Source: JAJEBT01 sp965214975
GTDB lineage: Bacteria; Pseudomonadota; Alphaproteobacteria; MPNO01; UBA830
Assembly (NCBI GenBank): GCA_965214975.1
Contig: OZ244055.1
Location: 1,674,001-1,738,000 of the forward strand
Direction of reading: 5' to 3'
Length of the DNA stretch: 64,000 nucleotides
Below are positions 52,500 through 60,776 of this stretch, in pieces (within the stretch, counting starts at the first letter, position 1; every line of letters starts with the position of its first letter). The position numbers were made by a program, and so were the translations under genes. Under the pieces are notes generated by a model, which was not told the DNA's origin, made no database searches, and saw only the letters and a program-made list of their open reading frames with translations.

Positions 52500-52962
52500 C
52501 CATCACCTCCCCGAACGCGTTTCGGGCCGCGAGGAAACGCGCTTTCACCTTTACTCGAGGCGTTCGTGCCGCGGCCGGTCGCCGTGTCGAGCTCGTCGTC
52601 GCGGAGCGACTTGCGGACATCGTAGCGCAGAAGCCCGGCACGTGTCCGCACCCGGTCGTCTTCCGCCAAGCGGAACACGGGGAGTGGATCCGCATCACCA
52701 CGGATTCGATCAGTCCGCTCTGCCCGGATACGGACCTGACGAAATCGCGCCGAAAGTCCGGATTCATGACATGGCCCTGCCGCCTGATCCGCAGCATGAC
52801 GTCGCGGATCCTTCGAGTCTCGGTCCGGACAGGCGATTCGCCGCCGGGGCGGTCTCCCCACGAACCGCCTCCGGTGGCCAGACCCTCGACGTCGTTGTCT
52901 TCGGCCACTTCCCCGGTCCGGCGTTCCCTTGCCGCGGCGTCGCCGCCCGCTTTCTCCATCAT
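52483..52962 (-). pseudogene. Degraded DUF262 (GmrSD-N-like) gene
   Basis: Remnant of the partner of the ATPase. The frame from 52962 gives IRRQGHVMNPDFRRDFVRS and QSGLIESVVMRI, the start of the DUF262 core (normally PDFQRDFVW and SRLIESLLLRIP). A one-base loss near 52684-52690 moves the continuation PLPVFRLAEDD into another frame. The segment that should follow, with the Asp-Gly-x-Gln-Arg motif, and most of the protein are missing. The last 25 codons (VKARFLAARNAFGEVMGAHA) still end on the ATPase start as a coupled C-terminus would. About 160 codons remain of an expected 350 or more. Confidence 0.72.
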
Positions 52963-53126
52963 CCCTTCCCCGCCCGCCGCGCCGGTCGGATCGGCGGCAT
53001 GCGCACCGCGCGCATCTTGCTGTCGCACTGCACCGCATCAAGGCGGAGTGTCGCTGACCGTCCCGGAAACCGTCCGGCGCCCGGTTTCCGGACAACGCGC
53101 GCCGTCGCGGCCGGTCCGGCCCGACG

Positions 53127-54302
53127 TCAGACCCGCGGGTCGAGAGACGGCAGGCCGAACCGTATGCGGCCGGCGTTGATCGACTGGATGTCCCAGGCCA
53201 CGGTGATCTGCAGCGAGGCCGCGTGCAGGTCGTCGAACATCCGCAGGAACGGGTTTTCGGGGGAGAGGCCGCGCGCGCCCACGAGCGGATCGAGGCCCTC
53301 GACCGCCCGCAGGCAGAGCTGCACGGCGTAGGCGTTGTTCCGCCGCCACCGGGCGCGGGTCGCGATGTCCGGCACCCCGCCGCGCTCGGCCATCGCCGTC
53401 GCGTCCGCGCAGTCCTTGAGAAGCAGGGCCTCGGCGGCGTCGATCCCGGCCCCCGCCTCGGACAGGCGCATCTGGGCGGTCGGCAGTTCGGCCATCGCCT
53501 GGCCGCCCACCGTGACGCGCTCGCCGAGCTCCTCCTCGATCACGCGCAGCGCGCCCTTGGCGATGCCGAGCGCGGGCGACGAGAACACCTTGGTGCCCAG
53601 GGTGAGAGGGGGAACGCGGTAGAGGGCCCCGGGATTGACCGCGCTTCCGGGAGACGGTCCGCCCGTCAGTTCGGTCGAGGCGAGCGTGCGGCGCTCGGGA
53701 ACGAAGACCTCGTCGAGCAGGAGGCTGCGGGAGCCGGTGCCGGCGAGGCCTCGGGGATGCCAGTCGTCGACGATCCGGTAGTCCGAGCGCGGAACCAGGG
53801 CGAAACGGTGTTCCGGCGGTCCCCGCCCGTCCTCGGGCGGCACGAAAACCTGGAGGTTGTTCCAGTCCGCGAAATCGACCCCGGACGAGAAGCTCCACAG
53901 CCCGTCGGCGACGAGCCCGCCCCCGACCCGGCGCACCCTGCCGCCCTTCGCCGGAAAGGACGACGCGATCAGCGCCCCGGGCCGGTCCCCCCACACCTCG
54001 TCCTGGAGCTCCGGCCGGTTCATGCCCAGCACCCACCCCTGGACGGCGAGGTTGCTGAAGATCCAGGCGCTCGATCCGCACCCCTGTCCGAGTTCCGCGC
54101 CGAGGCGCACCATCATGCCGATCTCCCAGCCGAAACCGCCGTGGCGCTCCGGCTGGTGGATGCGGAAGAAGCCGGCGTCCGCGAATTCCTCGAAGGTCTC
54201 GCGCGGAAGGGAGCGGCGCCTCTCGGCCTCGGCCGCGCGCGCGAGCAGCGCGTGGCGGCACGCCCGGGCGCGTTCCAGCATCCCCTCGCGCGTGACCGTC
54301 AC
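53127..54302 (-). CDS. Acyl-CoA-dehydrogenase-fold flavoenzyme, paralogue 1
   Basis: A 391-residue protein of the Acyl-CoA_dh_2/HsaA-type branch, which includes two-component flavin monooxygenases. The N-terminal helical domain (SLPRETFEEFADAGFFRIHQ, GAELGQGCGSSAWIFSNLAV), middle beta domain (GLVADGLWSFSSGVDFADWN, GLAGTGSRSLLLDEVFVPE) and C-terminal helices (RRNNAYAVQLCLRAVEGLDP) are all present. A catalytic Glu of true acyl-CoA dehydrogenases is not obvious. The start GTG at 54302 is four bases from the end of the next, homologous gene. It may hydroxylate an aromatic or thio compound, needing a reductase from elsewhere. Confidence 0.82.
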   Translation of the reverse strand: MTVTREGMLERARACRHALLARAAEAERRRSLPRETFEEFADAGFFRIHQPERHGGFGWEIGMMVRLGAELGQGCGSSAWIFSNLAVQGWVLGMNRPELQDEVWGDRPGALIASSFPAKGGRVRRVGGGLVADGLWSFSSGVDFADWNNLQVFVPPEDGRGPPEHRFALVPRSDYRIVDDWHPRGLAGTGSRSLLLDEVFVPERRTLASTELTGGPSPGSAVNPGALYRVPPLTLGTKVFSSPALGIAKGALRVIEEELGERVTVGGQAMAELPTAQMRLSEAGAGIDAAEALLLKDCADATAMAERGGVPDIATRARWRRNNAYAVQLCLRAVEGLDPLVGARGLSPENPFLRMFDDLHAASLQITVAWDIQSINAGRIRFGLPSLDPRV

Positions 54303-54306
54303 CGCC

Positions 54307-55548
54307 TCACGCCCTCGGGTCGCCGGGATCGATTCCCAACGCGACCTGCCCCGCGGAGACGGCCTGCCGGTCCCAGGCCATGTTGATCTGCAGGGTGGCG
54401 GCGCGGAGATCGCGCCAAGCGCGCGGGAAATCGCCGTCCGCCACCAGCCCGCGCGCGCCGATCAGCGGATGGAGAGTCCGCGCCGCCCGGACGCAGAGGA
54501 CACCGGCATAGGCGTTGTTGCGCCGCCACAGGGCACGGTCGGCGACCGTGGTCAGCCGGCCCGAGCGCCCGATCTCGTAGGCGTCGTCGCAGTCCCGCTG
54601 CAAGAGCGCCCAGGCGGCGTCGATCAGCGCGCCGGCCTCCGCGACGCGCAGCTGGGCCGAGGACAGCGTCGCCATGGGGACGCCGCCGACGCTGGTCCGT
54701 TCCCGGAGATCGCGCACGATCGCGTCGAGCGCGCCGCGGGCGATGCCGACGACGGGGCCGGAAAAGATCTTGTTGGCCCCGCACATCGGGGGCACGCGGA
54801 AGATCGGGCCCGTGTTGCCGGACGCCGCGACCGTCCGGCCCTCTCGCGCGGCGCCGGTGTCGAGGAGGCGGTGCTCGGGAACGAAGACCTCGTCGAGGCG
54901 GATCGAGCGCGATCCGGTGGCCGCGAGCCCGGGGGAGAACCAGTCGTCGACGACCGTGTAGTCGGAGCTCGGCACGAGGGCCATGTGATGACGCTCCGCG
55001 CCGTCCTCCCCGGGGACGAAAACCTGCAGGTTGTTCCACTCGGCCCAGTCGACGCCTGACGCGAAGCTCCAGACGCCGTCGACGACCAGACCGCCTTCGG
55101 TCCGGCGGGCCCGGCCGCCCCTGGCCGGGAACGAGGACGCCACGCAGGCGTCGCGGTCGTCGCCCCAGACATCCTCCTGCGCCTCCCGCGACGCCATGGC
55201 GACGATTCCGTTCTGGGCCGCGATGTTCGAGAAGATCCAAGCCGAGGAGCCGCAGCCGCGGCCAAGTTCGGCGGCGATGTCGAGCATGCCGCGGTGATGC
55301 ATTTCGTGGCCGCCGTGGCGCGCCGGCATCTGCACGCGGTAGAGCCCCGCGTCGCGCATCTGCTCATGGGTCTCGCGGTGGATGCGGCGCGCCTTCTCGG
55401 CCTCGCCGGCGCGGGCGCGAAACGGCTCCGCCAGGGATTCCGCGATGCCGAGAAGCCGCGTCGCCTCCCGGTCTTCCGCCGAAGAAGCCGCGGCCGCCTC
55501 CGCCATCACCGCGTGCGCCGCGAGAAGTCCCGACCGGCCATCGCTCAC
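54307..55548 (-). CDS. Acyl-CoA-dehydrogenase-fold flavoenzyme, paralogue 2
   Basis: A 413-residue homologue of the neighbouring gene: AAELGRGCGSSAWIFSNIAA, GGLVVDGVWSFASGVDWAEW, GLAATGSRSIRLDEVFVPEH, WRRNNAYAGVLCVRAARTLH all match it segment by segment, so the pair is a tandem duplication that has since diverged. I start at GTG 55546-55548, overlapping the EamA stop by GTGA; an ATG 14 codons in is also possible. The two products may act on related substrates or form a heteromer. Confidence 0.82.
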   Translation of the reverse strand: MSDGRSGLLAAHAVMAEAAAASSAEDREATRLLGIAESLAEPFRARAGEAEKARRIHRETHEQMRDAGLYRVQMPARHGGHEMHHRGMLDIAAELGRGCGSSAWIFSNIAAQNGIVAMASREAQEDVWGDDRDACVASSFPARGGRARRTEGGLVVDGVWSFASGVDWAEWNNLQVFVPGEDGAERHHMALVPSSDYTVVDDWFSPGLAATGSRSIRLDEVFVPEHRLLDTGAAREGRTVAASGNTGPIFRVPPMCGANKIFSGPVVGIARGALDAIVRDLRERTSVGGVPMATLSSAQLRVAEAGALIDAAWALLQRDCDDAYEIGRSGRLTTVADRALWRRNNAYAGVLCVRAARTLHPLIGARGLVADGDFPRAWRDLRAATLQINMAWDRQAVSAGQVALGIDPGDPRA

Positions 55549-56438
55549 CCGTCCCGCGGACGCGCGCGCCGAGTCTCGACCCGCGTCATCCACACCGTTG
55601 CCGCGAAGATAACGCCGGCCCCGATCCAGGTCCAGATTCCGGTCGCCTGGCCGAACCACAGATACCCGACCGCCGCGATCAACGGCAGGCGGAGAAACAG
55701 AATCGGCGCCACCAGACCCGCCTCGGCCATGCCCAGAGACCGCGTCAGGCAGAACTGGGCGCAGACGCCGGCGGCGGCGAAGCCGGCCACCGCCCACCAG
55801 GCGCCCGGCGGCGGCGCGACCCACCACGCCGCCGACGGAACCGCCGCCAGCGGAATCGTCCACAGGAAATTCCAGATCATGATCGCCGGCAGCCCGTCGT
55901 GCCGCGCCAGCCGGCGGGCGTTGACGTCGGAGGCCGCGTAGCACGCCGCTCCGGCAAGGGCGAAGAGGATGCCGGCATTCGCCTCGGCGAAGCCGGGGCG
56001 GACGATCAGAAGAACGCCGGCGAATCCCGCGACGGTCGCGATCACCCGGTGCCTGCGCAGCCGTTCTCCGAGGATCCACGCCGCGAAGAGCATGACGAAG
56101 AACGGCAGCGTGAACTGGAGCGCGACCGAATCCGCGAGATGGATGAGCGACAGCGAGTGGTAGGCCGAGCACATGCCGAGAAACCCGAACAGCGCCCGGA
56201 CGAGGTGGCGCGCCCGCACCTCGGACCCGAAGACGGCGCTCCGGCTGCGCAGGAGAACGGGCAGGAACAGGACGAGGCCGAGGCACTGGCGGAACAGCAC
56301 CGCCTGGAAGACCGTCATGCCGGAGTCCTGCAGGGCCTTCACGAGCGCGAACGAGGCGGAAAAACAGACCGCCGCCGCCGTCATCCACAGGACGCCGGCA
56401 ACCGGCAAATGCCGGTCGGGGCCGCCGGGAACCGCCAA
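55545..56438 (-). CDS. EamA/DMT-family permease
   Basis: A 297-residue, ten-helix drug/metabolite transporter. Two EamA repeats: the first runs from LWMTAAAVCFSASFALVKAL to VIATVAGFAGVLLIVRPGFA, the second from AGILFALAGAACYAASDVNA to GIWTWIGAGVIFAATVWMTR. GERLRRHRVIA at the end of repeat 1 is the usual ExRxxxxxxxG-type loop. The apparent start is TTG at 56436-56438. It leads a three-gene leftward operon with the flavoenzymes, so it probably exports or imports their substrate or product. Confidence 0.85.
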   Translation of the reverse strand: MAVPGGPDRHLPVAGVLWMTAAAVCFSASFALVKALQDSGMTVFQAVLFRQCLGLVLFLPVLLRSRSAVFGSEVRARHLVRALFGFLGMCSAYHSLSLIHLADSVALQFTLPFFVMLFAAWILGERLRRHRVIATVAGFAGVLLIVRPGFAEANAGILFALAGAACYAASDVNARRLARHDGLPAIMIWNFLWTIPLAAVPSAAWWVAPPPGAWWAVAGFAAAGVCAQFCLTRSLGMAEAGLVAPILFLRLPLIAAVGYLWFGQATGIWTWIGAGVIFAATVWMTRVETRRARPRDG

Positions 56439-56591
56439 CTCAGGACCGTCCGGCCGAAGGGCGCGCGCCGCGCCGCGCCGGGCCGAAGGGACGGAACGCC
56501 GTCACGGCGAAGCTCCCCGGCGAACGGGCCGGCTTGTCCGCGGCCGACCCCTCCGGTATGGTGCGTTTCCCCGACCGCGGAGGCAAACGGG

Positions 56592-57311
56592 ATGGAACAT
56601 CTCGAGACCGGGTTCCCGGAACCGTCGGAAGAGTACCTGAAGCCGACGGCGTTCTTCAATTACGACCACCCGAAGGTCCGCGAGTTCGCCGAGCGCGCCG
56701 TCGCGGGGGCGCGGAACGCGCGCGAGGTCGCGGTCAAGGCGTTCTACGCCGTGCGCGACGCCATCCGCTACGACCCCTACCGCATCACCGACCGCCGGGA
56801 CGCCTACAGGGCCAGCGACGTCCTGGAAACCGGAGCCGCCTACTGCATCCCGAAGGCGTCGCTGCTGACCGCCATGGCCCGCCGCGGCGGCGTCCCGGCC
56901 GCCATCGGGTTCTCGGACGTGACCAACCACCTGTGCAGCCGGCGCCTTCTCGACGCCATGGGCGGCAAGGATCTGTTTCTCCATCACGGCTACGCCGTCA
57001 TGTTCATCGACGGCCGGTGGGTCAAGGCGGCCCCCGCGTTCAACATCGAGCTCTGCGACAAGTTCGACGTGATCCCGACCGAGTTCGACGGCGTCGGGGA
57101 CGCGCTCTTCCAGGAGTTCGACAAGCGCGGCCGCAGGCACATGGAATACGTCAACAACCACGGCGTCTGGTCGGATCTTCCGTTCGAGCGGATCCACGAC
57201 GACTTCACGTCCTACTACGGGCCGGAAATCTGGGAGCGCTGCCAGGCGGAAGCGGCGCGCAACGAGAGCCGGCAGGCGCGGAACTTCGAGGACGAGAAAC
57301 CGGTCACCTGA
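56592..57311 (+). CDS. Transglutaminase-fold protein
   Basis: A 239-residue cytoplasmic protein with the transglutaminase-like core. Catalytic Cys in ETGAAYCIPKASLLTAMARR (about 82-101), His in FLHHGYAVMFIDGRWVKAAP, and a following Asp. The N-terminal part (VREFAERAVAGARNAREVAV, YAVRDAIRYDPYR) is the usual helical lead. Bacterial members act as peptidases or amidases rather than cross-linkers. It overlaps the downstream hydratase gene by one base (TGATG) and is probably in its operon; the substrate is unknown. Confidence 0.78.
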   Translation: MEHLETGFPEPSEEYLKPTAFFNYDHPKVREFAERAVAGARNAREVAVKAFYAVRDAIRYDPYRITDRRDAYRASDVLETGAAYCIPKASLLTAMARRGGVPAAIGFSDVTNHLCSRRLLDAMGGKDLFLHHGYAVMFIDGRWVKAAPAFNIELCDKFDVIPTEFDGVGDALFQEFDKRGRRHMEYVNNHGVWSDLPFERIHDDFTSYYGPEIWERCQAEAARNESRQARNFEDEKPVT

Positions 57312-58084
57312 TGCGCGCCCGCCGGACCGCCGAGGCGCTCGCCGAGACGCGGCGCGCCCGACGGCCGCTCGCCCGTCTCGATGAGCCGCCCCGCGGCATC
57401 GCCGAGGCCTATGCTGCGCAGGCCGCCCTCTTCCACCTGCTCGAGGGGGAGCGCGCCGCGCCTGCGGGCTGGAAAGTCGGCGCGACCGCCGTCGGCATGC
57501 AGCGCTATCTCGGCATCGACGGCCCCGCCTTCGGCCGGATCGCGCGGCGGGACATGCATGCGGACGGCGCCCGGTTCGCGCGGAACGGGCTTCTCGGCCC
57601 GGGAATCGAGTGCGAGATCGCGGTCCGGCTCGGCACCGACGCGCCGGCGGGGGATCTGGACCGTGCGGCGGCGGCGGCCGTCGCGGCCGAGGTCATGCCG
57701 GCGATCGAGATCGTCGAGAACCGCTACGCCGATTTCGCGGCGCTCGGCCTGCCCGTTCTGGTCGCGGACAACTTCTTCCACCGCGCCTGCGTGCTCGGCC
57801 GGCCGGCACCGGACTGGCGGTCGCTGGATCTCGCCGCGGCCGCGGGCGAAACCAGGATCGACGGCAACCTGCGCGGAACCGGCCGCGGGGCCGACGTCAT
57901 GGGACACCCCTTCGAGGTGGTCGCCTGGCTCGCGAACGCCCTGCGCGGCCAGGGCCTCGGGCTCCGGGCCGGCGACATCGTGCTCACGGGCTCCATGGCG
58001 CCGGTGATATGGCTTGACGAAACGGCCCGGCACGCGGCGGTCTCGATCGAGGGGATCGGGAACGTCGGCGCGGAATTCGCCTGA
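57311..58084 (+). CDS. 2-keto-4-pentenoate hydratase-like (MhpD/FAH family)
   Basis: A 257-residue FAH-superfamily enzyme of the MhpD type, which hydrates 2-hydroxypenta-2,4-dienoate or decarboxylates oxalocrotonate in meta-cleavage pathways. GWKVGATAVGMQRYLGIDGP, GPGIECEIAVRLG (metal-ligand Glu pair), VMPAIEIVENRYADF (third acidic ligand), and VAWLANALRGQGLGLRAGDI with VLTGSMAPV are the family core. No ring-cleavage dioxygenase is adjacent. It starts in the stop codon of the transglutaminase-fold gene and converges on ubiX with only one base between stops. Confidence 0.87.
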   Translation: MRARRTAEALAETRRARRPLARLDEPPRGIAEAYAAQAALFHLLEGERAAPAGWKVGATAVGMQRYLGIDGPAFGRIARRDMHADGARFARNGLLGPGIECEIAVRLGTDAPAGDLDRAAAAAVAAEVMPAIEIVENRYADFAALGLPVLVADNFFHRACVLGRPAPDWRSLDLAAAAGETRIDGNLRGTGRGADVMGHPFEVVAWLANALRGQGLGLRAGDIVLTGSMAPVIWLDETARHAAVSIEGIGNVGAEFA

Positions 58085-58085
58085 C

Positions 58086-58697
58086 TCAGTCGGCCTTGCC
58101 GCCCTCGATCCGCTGGCCGACCGCCGGCACGCCGCCTTCCTCGCCCCAGCGCGGCGCCGACTCGATGTGGATCCCGAGCTGGTCGAGCATGCGCATGCAG
58201 GACTGGTCCACGACGTCCCGCAGCGACACCGGCCGATTGTAGAAGGCGGGCACCGGCGGAAAGATCACCGCGCCGATCCGCGCGAGCCGGGCGAGATTCT
58301 CGATGTGGCCGAGATGCAGCGGGGTCTCGCGGATCGCGATCACGAGCCGGCGCCCCTCCTTGAGAACAACGTCCGCGGCGCGGCTGATGAGATCGCCGGT
58401 GTTGCCCATCGCGATGTTCGACATCGTCTTGATCGAGCACGGCGCGATGACCATGCCGTCGGAGCGGAACGACCCCGAGGAGATGGACGCCCCGATGTTC
58501 CCGGGGTCGTGCACCTCGCCGGCGAGGCCGTTGATGTAGTCGAGCTCGAGATCGTGCTCCATCTTGAGCGTCAGCTTGGCCGACCGGCTCATGATCAGAT
58601 GGATCTCGATGTCCGGACTCGTCCGCATCAGTTCCATCAGGCGCACGCCGTAGATGGTGCCGGTGGCGCCGGTGATGCCGACGATGACCCTTCTCAT
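58086..58697 (-). CDS. ubiX: Flavin prenyltransferase UbiX
   Basis: A 203-residue enzyme that makes the prenyl-FMN cofactor needed by UbiD-type decarboxylases. IVGITGATGTIYGVRLMELM (FMN loop), LIMSRSAKLTLKMEHD, SFRSDGMVIAPCSIKTMSNI (the Ser/Cys catalytic region), and VIAIRETPLHLGHIENLARL (Arg-Glu prenyl-phosphate site) are all present. Length is normal. Its only visible client in the window is the UbiD-family protein at 14784-16340, 42 kb away. A good promoter lies upstream. Confidence 0.95.
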   Translation of the reverse strand: MRRVIVGITGATGTIYGVRLMELMRTSPDIEIHLIMSRSAKLTLKMEHDLELDYINGLAGEVHDPGNIGASISSGSFRSDGMVIAPCSIKTMSNIAMGNTGDLISRAADVVLKEGRRLVIAIRETPLHLGHIENLARLARIGAVIFPPVPAFYNRPVSLRDVVDQSCMRMLDQLGIHIESAPRWGEEGGVPAVGQRIEGGKAD

Positions 58698-58723
58698 GAA
58701 CCGCTCCCGCGAACTGGATTCCC

Positions 58724-58753
58724 ACTATATCGCCCGCCCGCCCGCGTTGTCGA
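58724..58753 (-). promoter_or_regulatory. Promoter of ubiX
   Basis: Reading leftward: TCGACA (58748-58753), an 18-bp spacer and TATAGT (58724-58729), 27 bp before the ubiX ATG. Confidence 0.5.
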
Positions 58754-58761
58754 ACCCCGGT

Positions 58762-58789
58762 TTGACCGTCCCGCGTTACGGACTATACA
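58762..58789 (+). promoter_or_regulatory. Promoter of the L,D-transpeptidase gene
   Basis: TTGACC (58762-58767), a 16-bp spacer and TATACA (58784-58789), about 60 bp before the ATG at 58850. Divergent from the ubiX promoter, with only 8 bp between the -35 boxes. Confidence 0.6.
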
Positions 58790-58849
58790 TGGCCGCGTGG
58801 ACGGACACGGACGGGGCCAGCGGGACGGCGCGCGAAGGATCGGCACCGG

Positions 58850-59758
58850 ATGGGGACTCTCGGACGCAGGGCGTTCTGCAAGGCGGTCGCGGCCGTCGGC
58901 GCGGCGGCGGCCCTGCCGGCGAAAGCGGCCGGCGGCGACTATCCCGCGATCGTCGGCCGACTCGGCGTCCACCGGACGCGGCGCAACGACACGCTCGTCG
59001 GTCTCGCCCGCGTGTTCCGCCTCGGCTACACCGAACTCGTCGCCGCCAATCCGGGCATCGACCCGTGGCTGCCCGGCGAGGGCACGGAGATCCTGCTGCC
59101 GACGGCGCATGTCGTTCCGGCCTCCGTCCGCGGCGGCATCGTGCTCAACCTCGCGGACCAGCGTCTCTACCACTTCGACCCCGACGGCGCCACGGTCCGC
59201 ACCGCGCCGATCGGCATCGGCAACGCGGGCTGGAACACGCCTACGGGCACGACGAAAGTGGTGCGCAAGGCGCGCAATCCGACATGGTACGTGCCGGCGT
59301 CCGTGCGGCGGGAGCAGCCCGAACTTCCGGCGGTGGTGCGGCCGGGGCCCGACAACCCCCTCGGCGCCCACGCCCTCTATCTCGGCTGGCCGTCCTACGT
59401 CATCCACGGAACCAACAAGCCCGACGGCGTGGGGCGCCGCGCGAGCCACGGATGCGTCCGCCTCTACCCCGAGGACGTCGCGTGGCTGCACGACACCCTG
59501 CCGGTGGGCGCCCCGGTGAGAGTCGTCGATCAGGAGGTCAAGGTCGCTCGCCGCGACGGCCAGCTGTTCCTGGAAGTGCATGCAAGCCAGACGCAGGCGG
59601 ACGAGATCGAGCGGACGGGCCGTCCGTCGCCGGCCATGCCCGCCGAACTGAGATTCAAGGTCGCCGCCGCCGCCGGCGCGGCCGCCGTCGACTGGCCGGA
59701 AGTCGCGCGCGCCGGACTGGAGCGGCGCGGCGTCCCGGTTCCGGTGCTGAGGGGCTAG
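58850..59758 (+). CDS. L,D-transpeptidase of the ErfK/YbiS type
   Basis: A 302-residue periplasmic enzyme. Signal peptide residues 1-27, with GRRAFCKAVAAV resembling a twin-arginine signal. A LysM-like segment (about 42-84, TRRNDTLVGLARVFRLGYTE) precedes the YkuD domain. The domain matches the E. coli ErfK/YbiS/YcfS group closely: PIGIGNAGWNTPTGTTKVVR, NPTWYVPASVR, VVRPGPDNPLGAHALYLG, VIHGTN with His186, and SHGCVRL with catalytic Cys202. In E. coli this group attaches Braun lipoprotein Lpp to peptidoglycan. A Lpp-like gene ends 18 bp away on the other strand. Confidence 0.92.
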   Translation: MGTLGRRAFCKAVAAVGAAAALPAKAAGGDYPAIVGRLGVHRTRRNDTLVGLARVFRLGYTELVAANPGIDPWLPGEGTEILLPTAHVVPASVRGGIVLNLADQRLYHFDPDGATVRTAPIGIGNAGWNTPTGTTKVVRKARNPTWYVPASVRREQPELPAVVRPGPDNPLGAHALYLGWPSYVIHGTNKPDGVGRRASHGCVRLYPEDVAWLHDTLPVGAPVRVVDQEVKVARRDGQLFLEVHASQTQADEIERTGRPSPAMPAELRFKVAAAAGAAAVDWPEVARAGLERRGVPVPVLRG

Positions 59759-59776
59759 AACCGGGACGAGCGCCCG

Positions 59777-60073
59777 TTACTTCCGCAGGTTCCTCTGGAA
59801 GATCCGGTCGGCCTTGTCCGCGGCCATCCGCGCCTCCTTGGCCGCCATCTCGACCTTCTCGGCAGCCATCCCCGCGCTGTCGGCCGCCATCGCCGCCTTG
59901 TCGGCCGCCATCTTCGCGGCCTCCGCGGCGCGGTCTGCGGACGCGGCGGCTCTTTCGGCGGCGGTCTTGGCTTCGTTCGCGGTCGTGATCGCCTGATCGA
60001 CCCGGGGATCCGTGCAACCGACCGCCAGCAGGAGGGTCGCGGCCGCAACGGCAGCTTGTCGAACGTACGTCAT
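59777..60073 (-). CDS. Braun-lipoprotein-like Ala-zipper lipoprotein
   Basis: A 98-residue lipoprotein. The signal peptide (MTYVRQAAVAAATLLLAVGC) ends at Cys20; GGAGG precedes the ATG by 8 nt. The mature part is an uninterrupted helix with exact seven-residue periodicity: AADKAAM, AADSAGM, AAEKVEM, AAKEARM, AADKADR. This Ala-rich heptad pattern is that of the trimeric Lpp/OprI coiled coil. The last residues are FQRNLRK: a C-terminal Arg-Lys, as in E. coli Lpp (YRK), where the terminal Lys is joined to diaminopimelate. The mature length (79) exceeds that of Lpp (58). The gene faces an L,D-transpeptidase gene of the Lpp-attaching type. Confidence 0.82.
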   Translation of the reverse strand: MTYVRQAAVAAATLLLAVGCTDPRVDQAITTANEAKTAAERAAASADRAAEAAKMAADKAAMAADSAGMAAEKVEMAAKEARMAADKADRIFQRNLRK

Positions 60074-60548
60074 CTGGGAAGGCCTCCTCGAAATTCTCCG
60101 AACGCCAGGACCATCCTGACGCGAAACCCGAATGCGCAGCCTGCCGGCCACCGTCCGCGGGCGTTGCGGCCTTGTACATCACCCGCACCGCCGCCGCAAG
60201 CGCGCCGGAACGGCCAGGGCGATCCCGCGTCCGGCTCCGTCGGCGCTTCGCGTTCCCGGCGCAGCCGGCCGCATCCCGATCCGGCTTCCCGCCGCCGATT
60301 CGGCCGAAGATGGCGGCATGGGCCGCCGGGCGGACGGCAGACCCTTCGTGTTTGCCGACGGGCACCACCATGGCGAACGTCCCGTGATGGCGTATCGGGC
60401 GCATTCTGGGCTGATTCTTTGTCCGGCGACGGGTGAACCGGCCTGTCCGGCGGGTCGTTCAGGGCGAATTTTGTCGTCCGAATATCAGTTCGAGCCTCGA
60501 GAAGCGGACGCAGTGAACGCAACGGGAACCGGAAGTGCAGTCGGTGCC
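60074..60548. other. Intergenic, no gene seen
   Basis: Upstream region of the lipoprotein gene (leftward) and of the small ORF at 60549 (rightward). Open frames here lack motifs. From about 60380 to 60510 the sequence is less GC-rich (GATTCTTTGTCC, ATTTTGTCG, AATATCAG), suggesting promoter DNA or older foreign sequence. Confidence 0.45.
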
Positions 60549-60752
60549 ATGCCGAAGCCCAAGAAGACGAGAGCGTCGCCGCCCGACATACCGGGTCGTC
60601 CCAAGGACTGGCGAGAACAGATCAAGTCGGATCTCGCAGCCCGGCTCGAGGCCGGGGGAACGCTCTACGGAGTCCGGTCCGACGGCGCCTGCATCGCGCG
60701 GACCAAGGACGGTGACCGGGTGCTCGAACCACCGAACCGGAAGTCCTCCTGA
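60549..60752 (+). CDS. 67-residue basic protein next to a zeta-toxin fragment
   Basis: A small hydrophilic protein with the pattern RPKDWREQIKSDLAARLEAG then GTLYGVRSDGACIARTKDGD. Small ORFs of this general form precede zeta-toxin-like kinase genes, so an antitoxin-like partner is likely, though I infer this mainly from context. The ribosome-binding site of the ATG at 60549 is weak; a GTG at 60513 would add 12 residues. The stop lies 24 bp before the truncated toxin gene. Confidence 0.55.
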   Translation: MPKPKKTRASPPDIPGRPKDWREQIKSDLAARLEAGGTLYGVRSDGACIARTKDGDRVLEPPNRKSS

Positions 60753-60776
60753 TCGGCCCAGCCGACGCTCCCCGCG

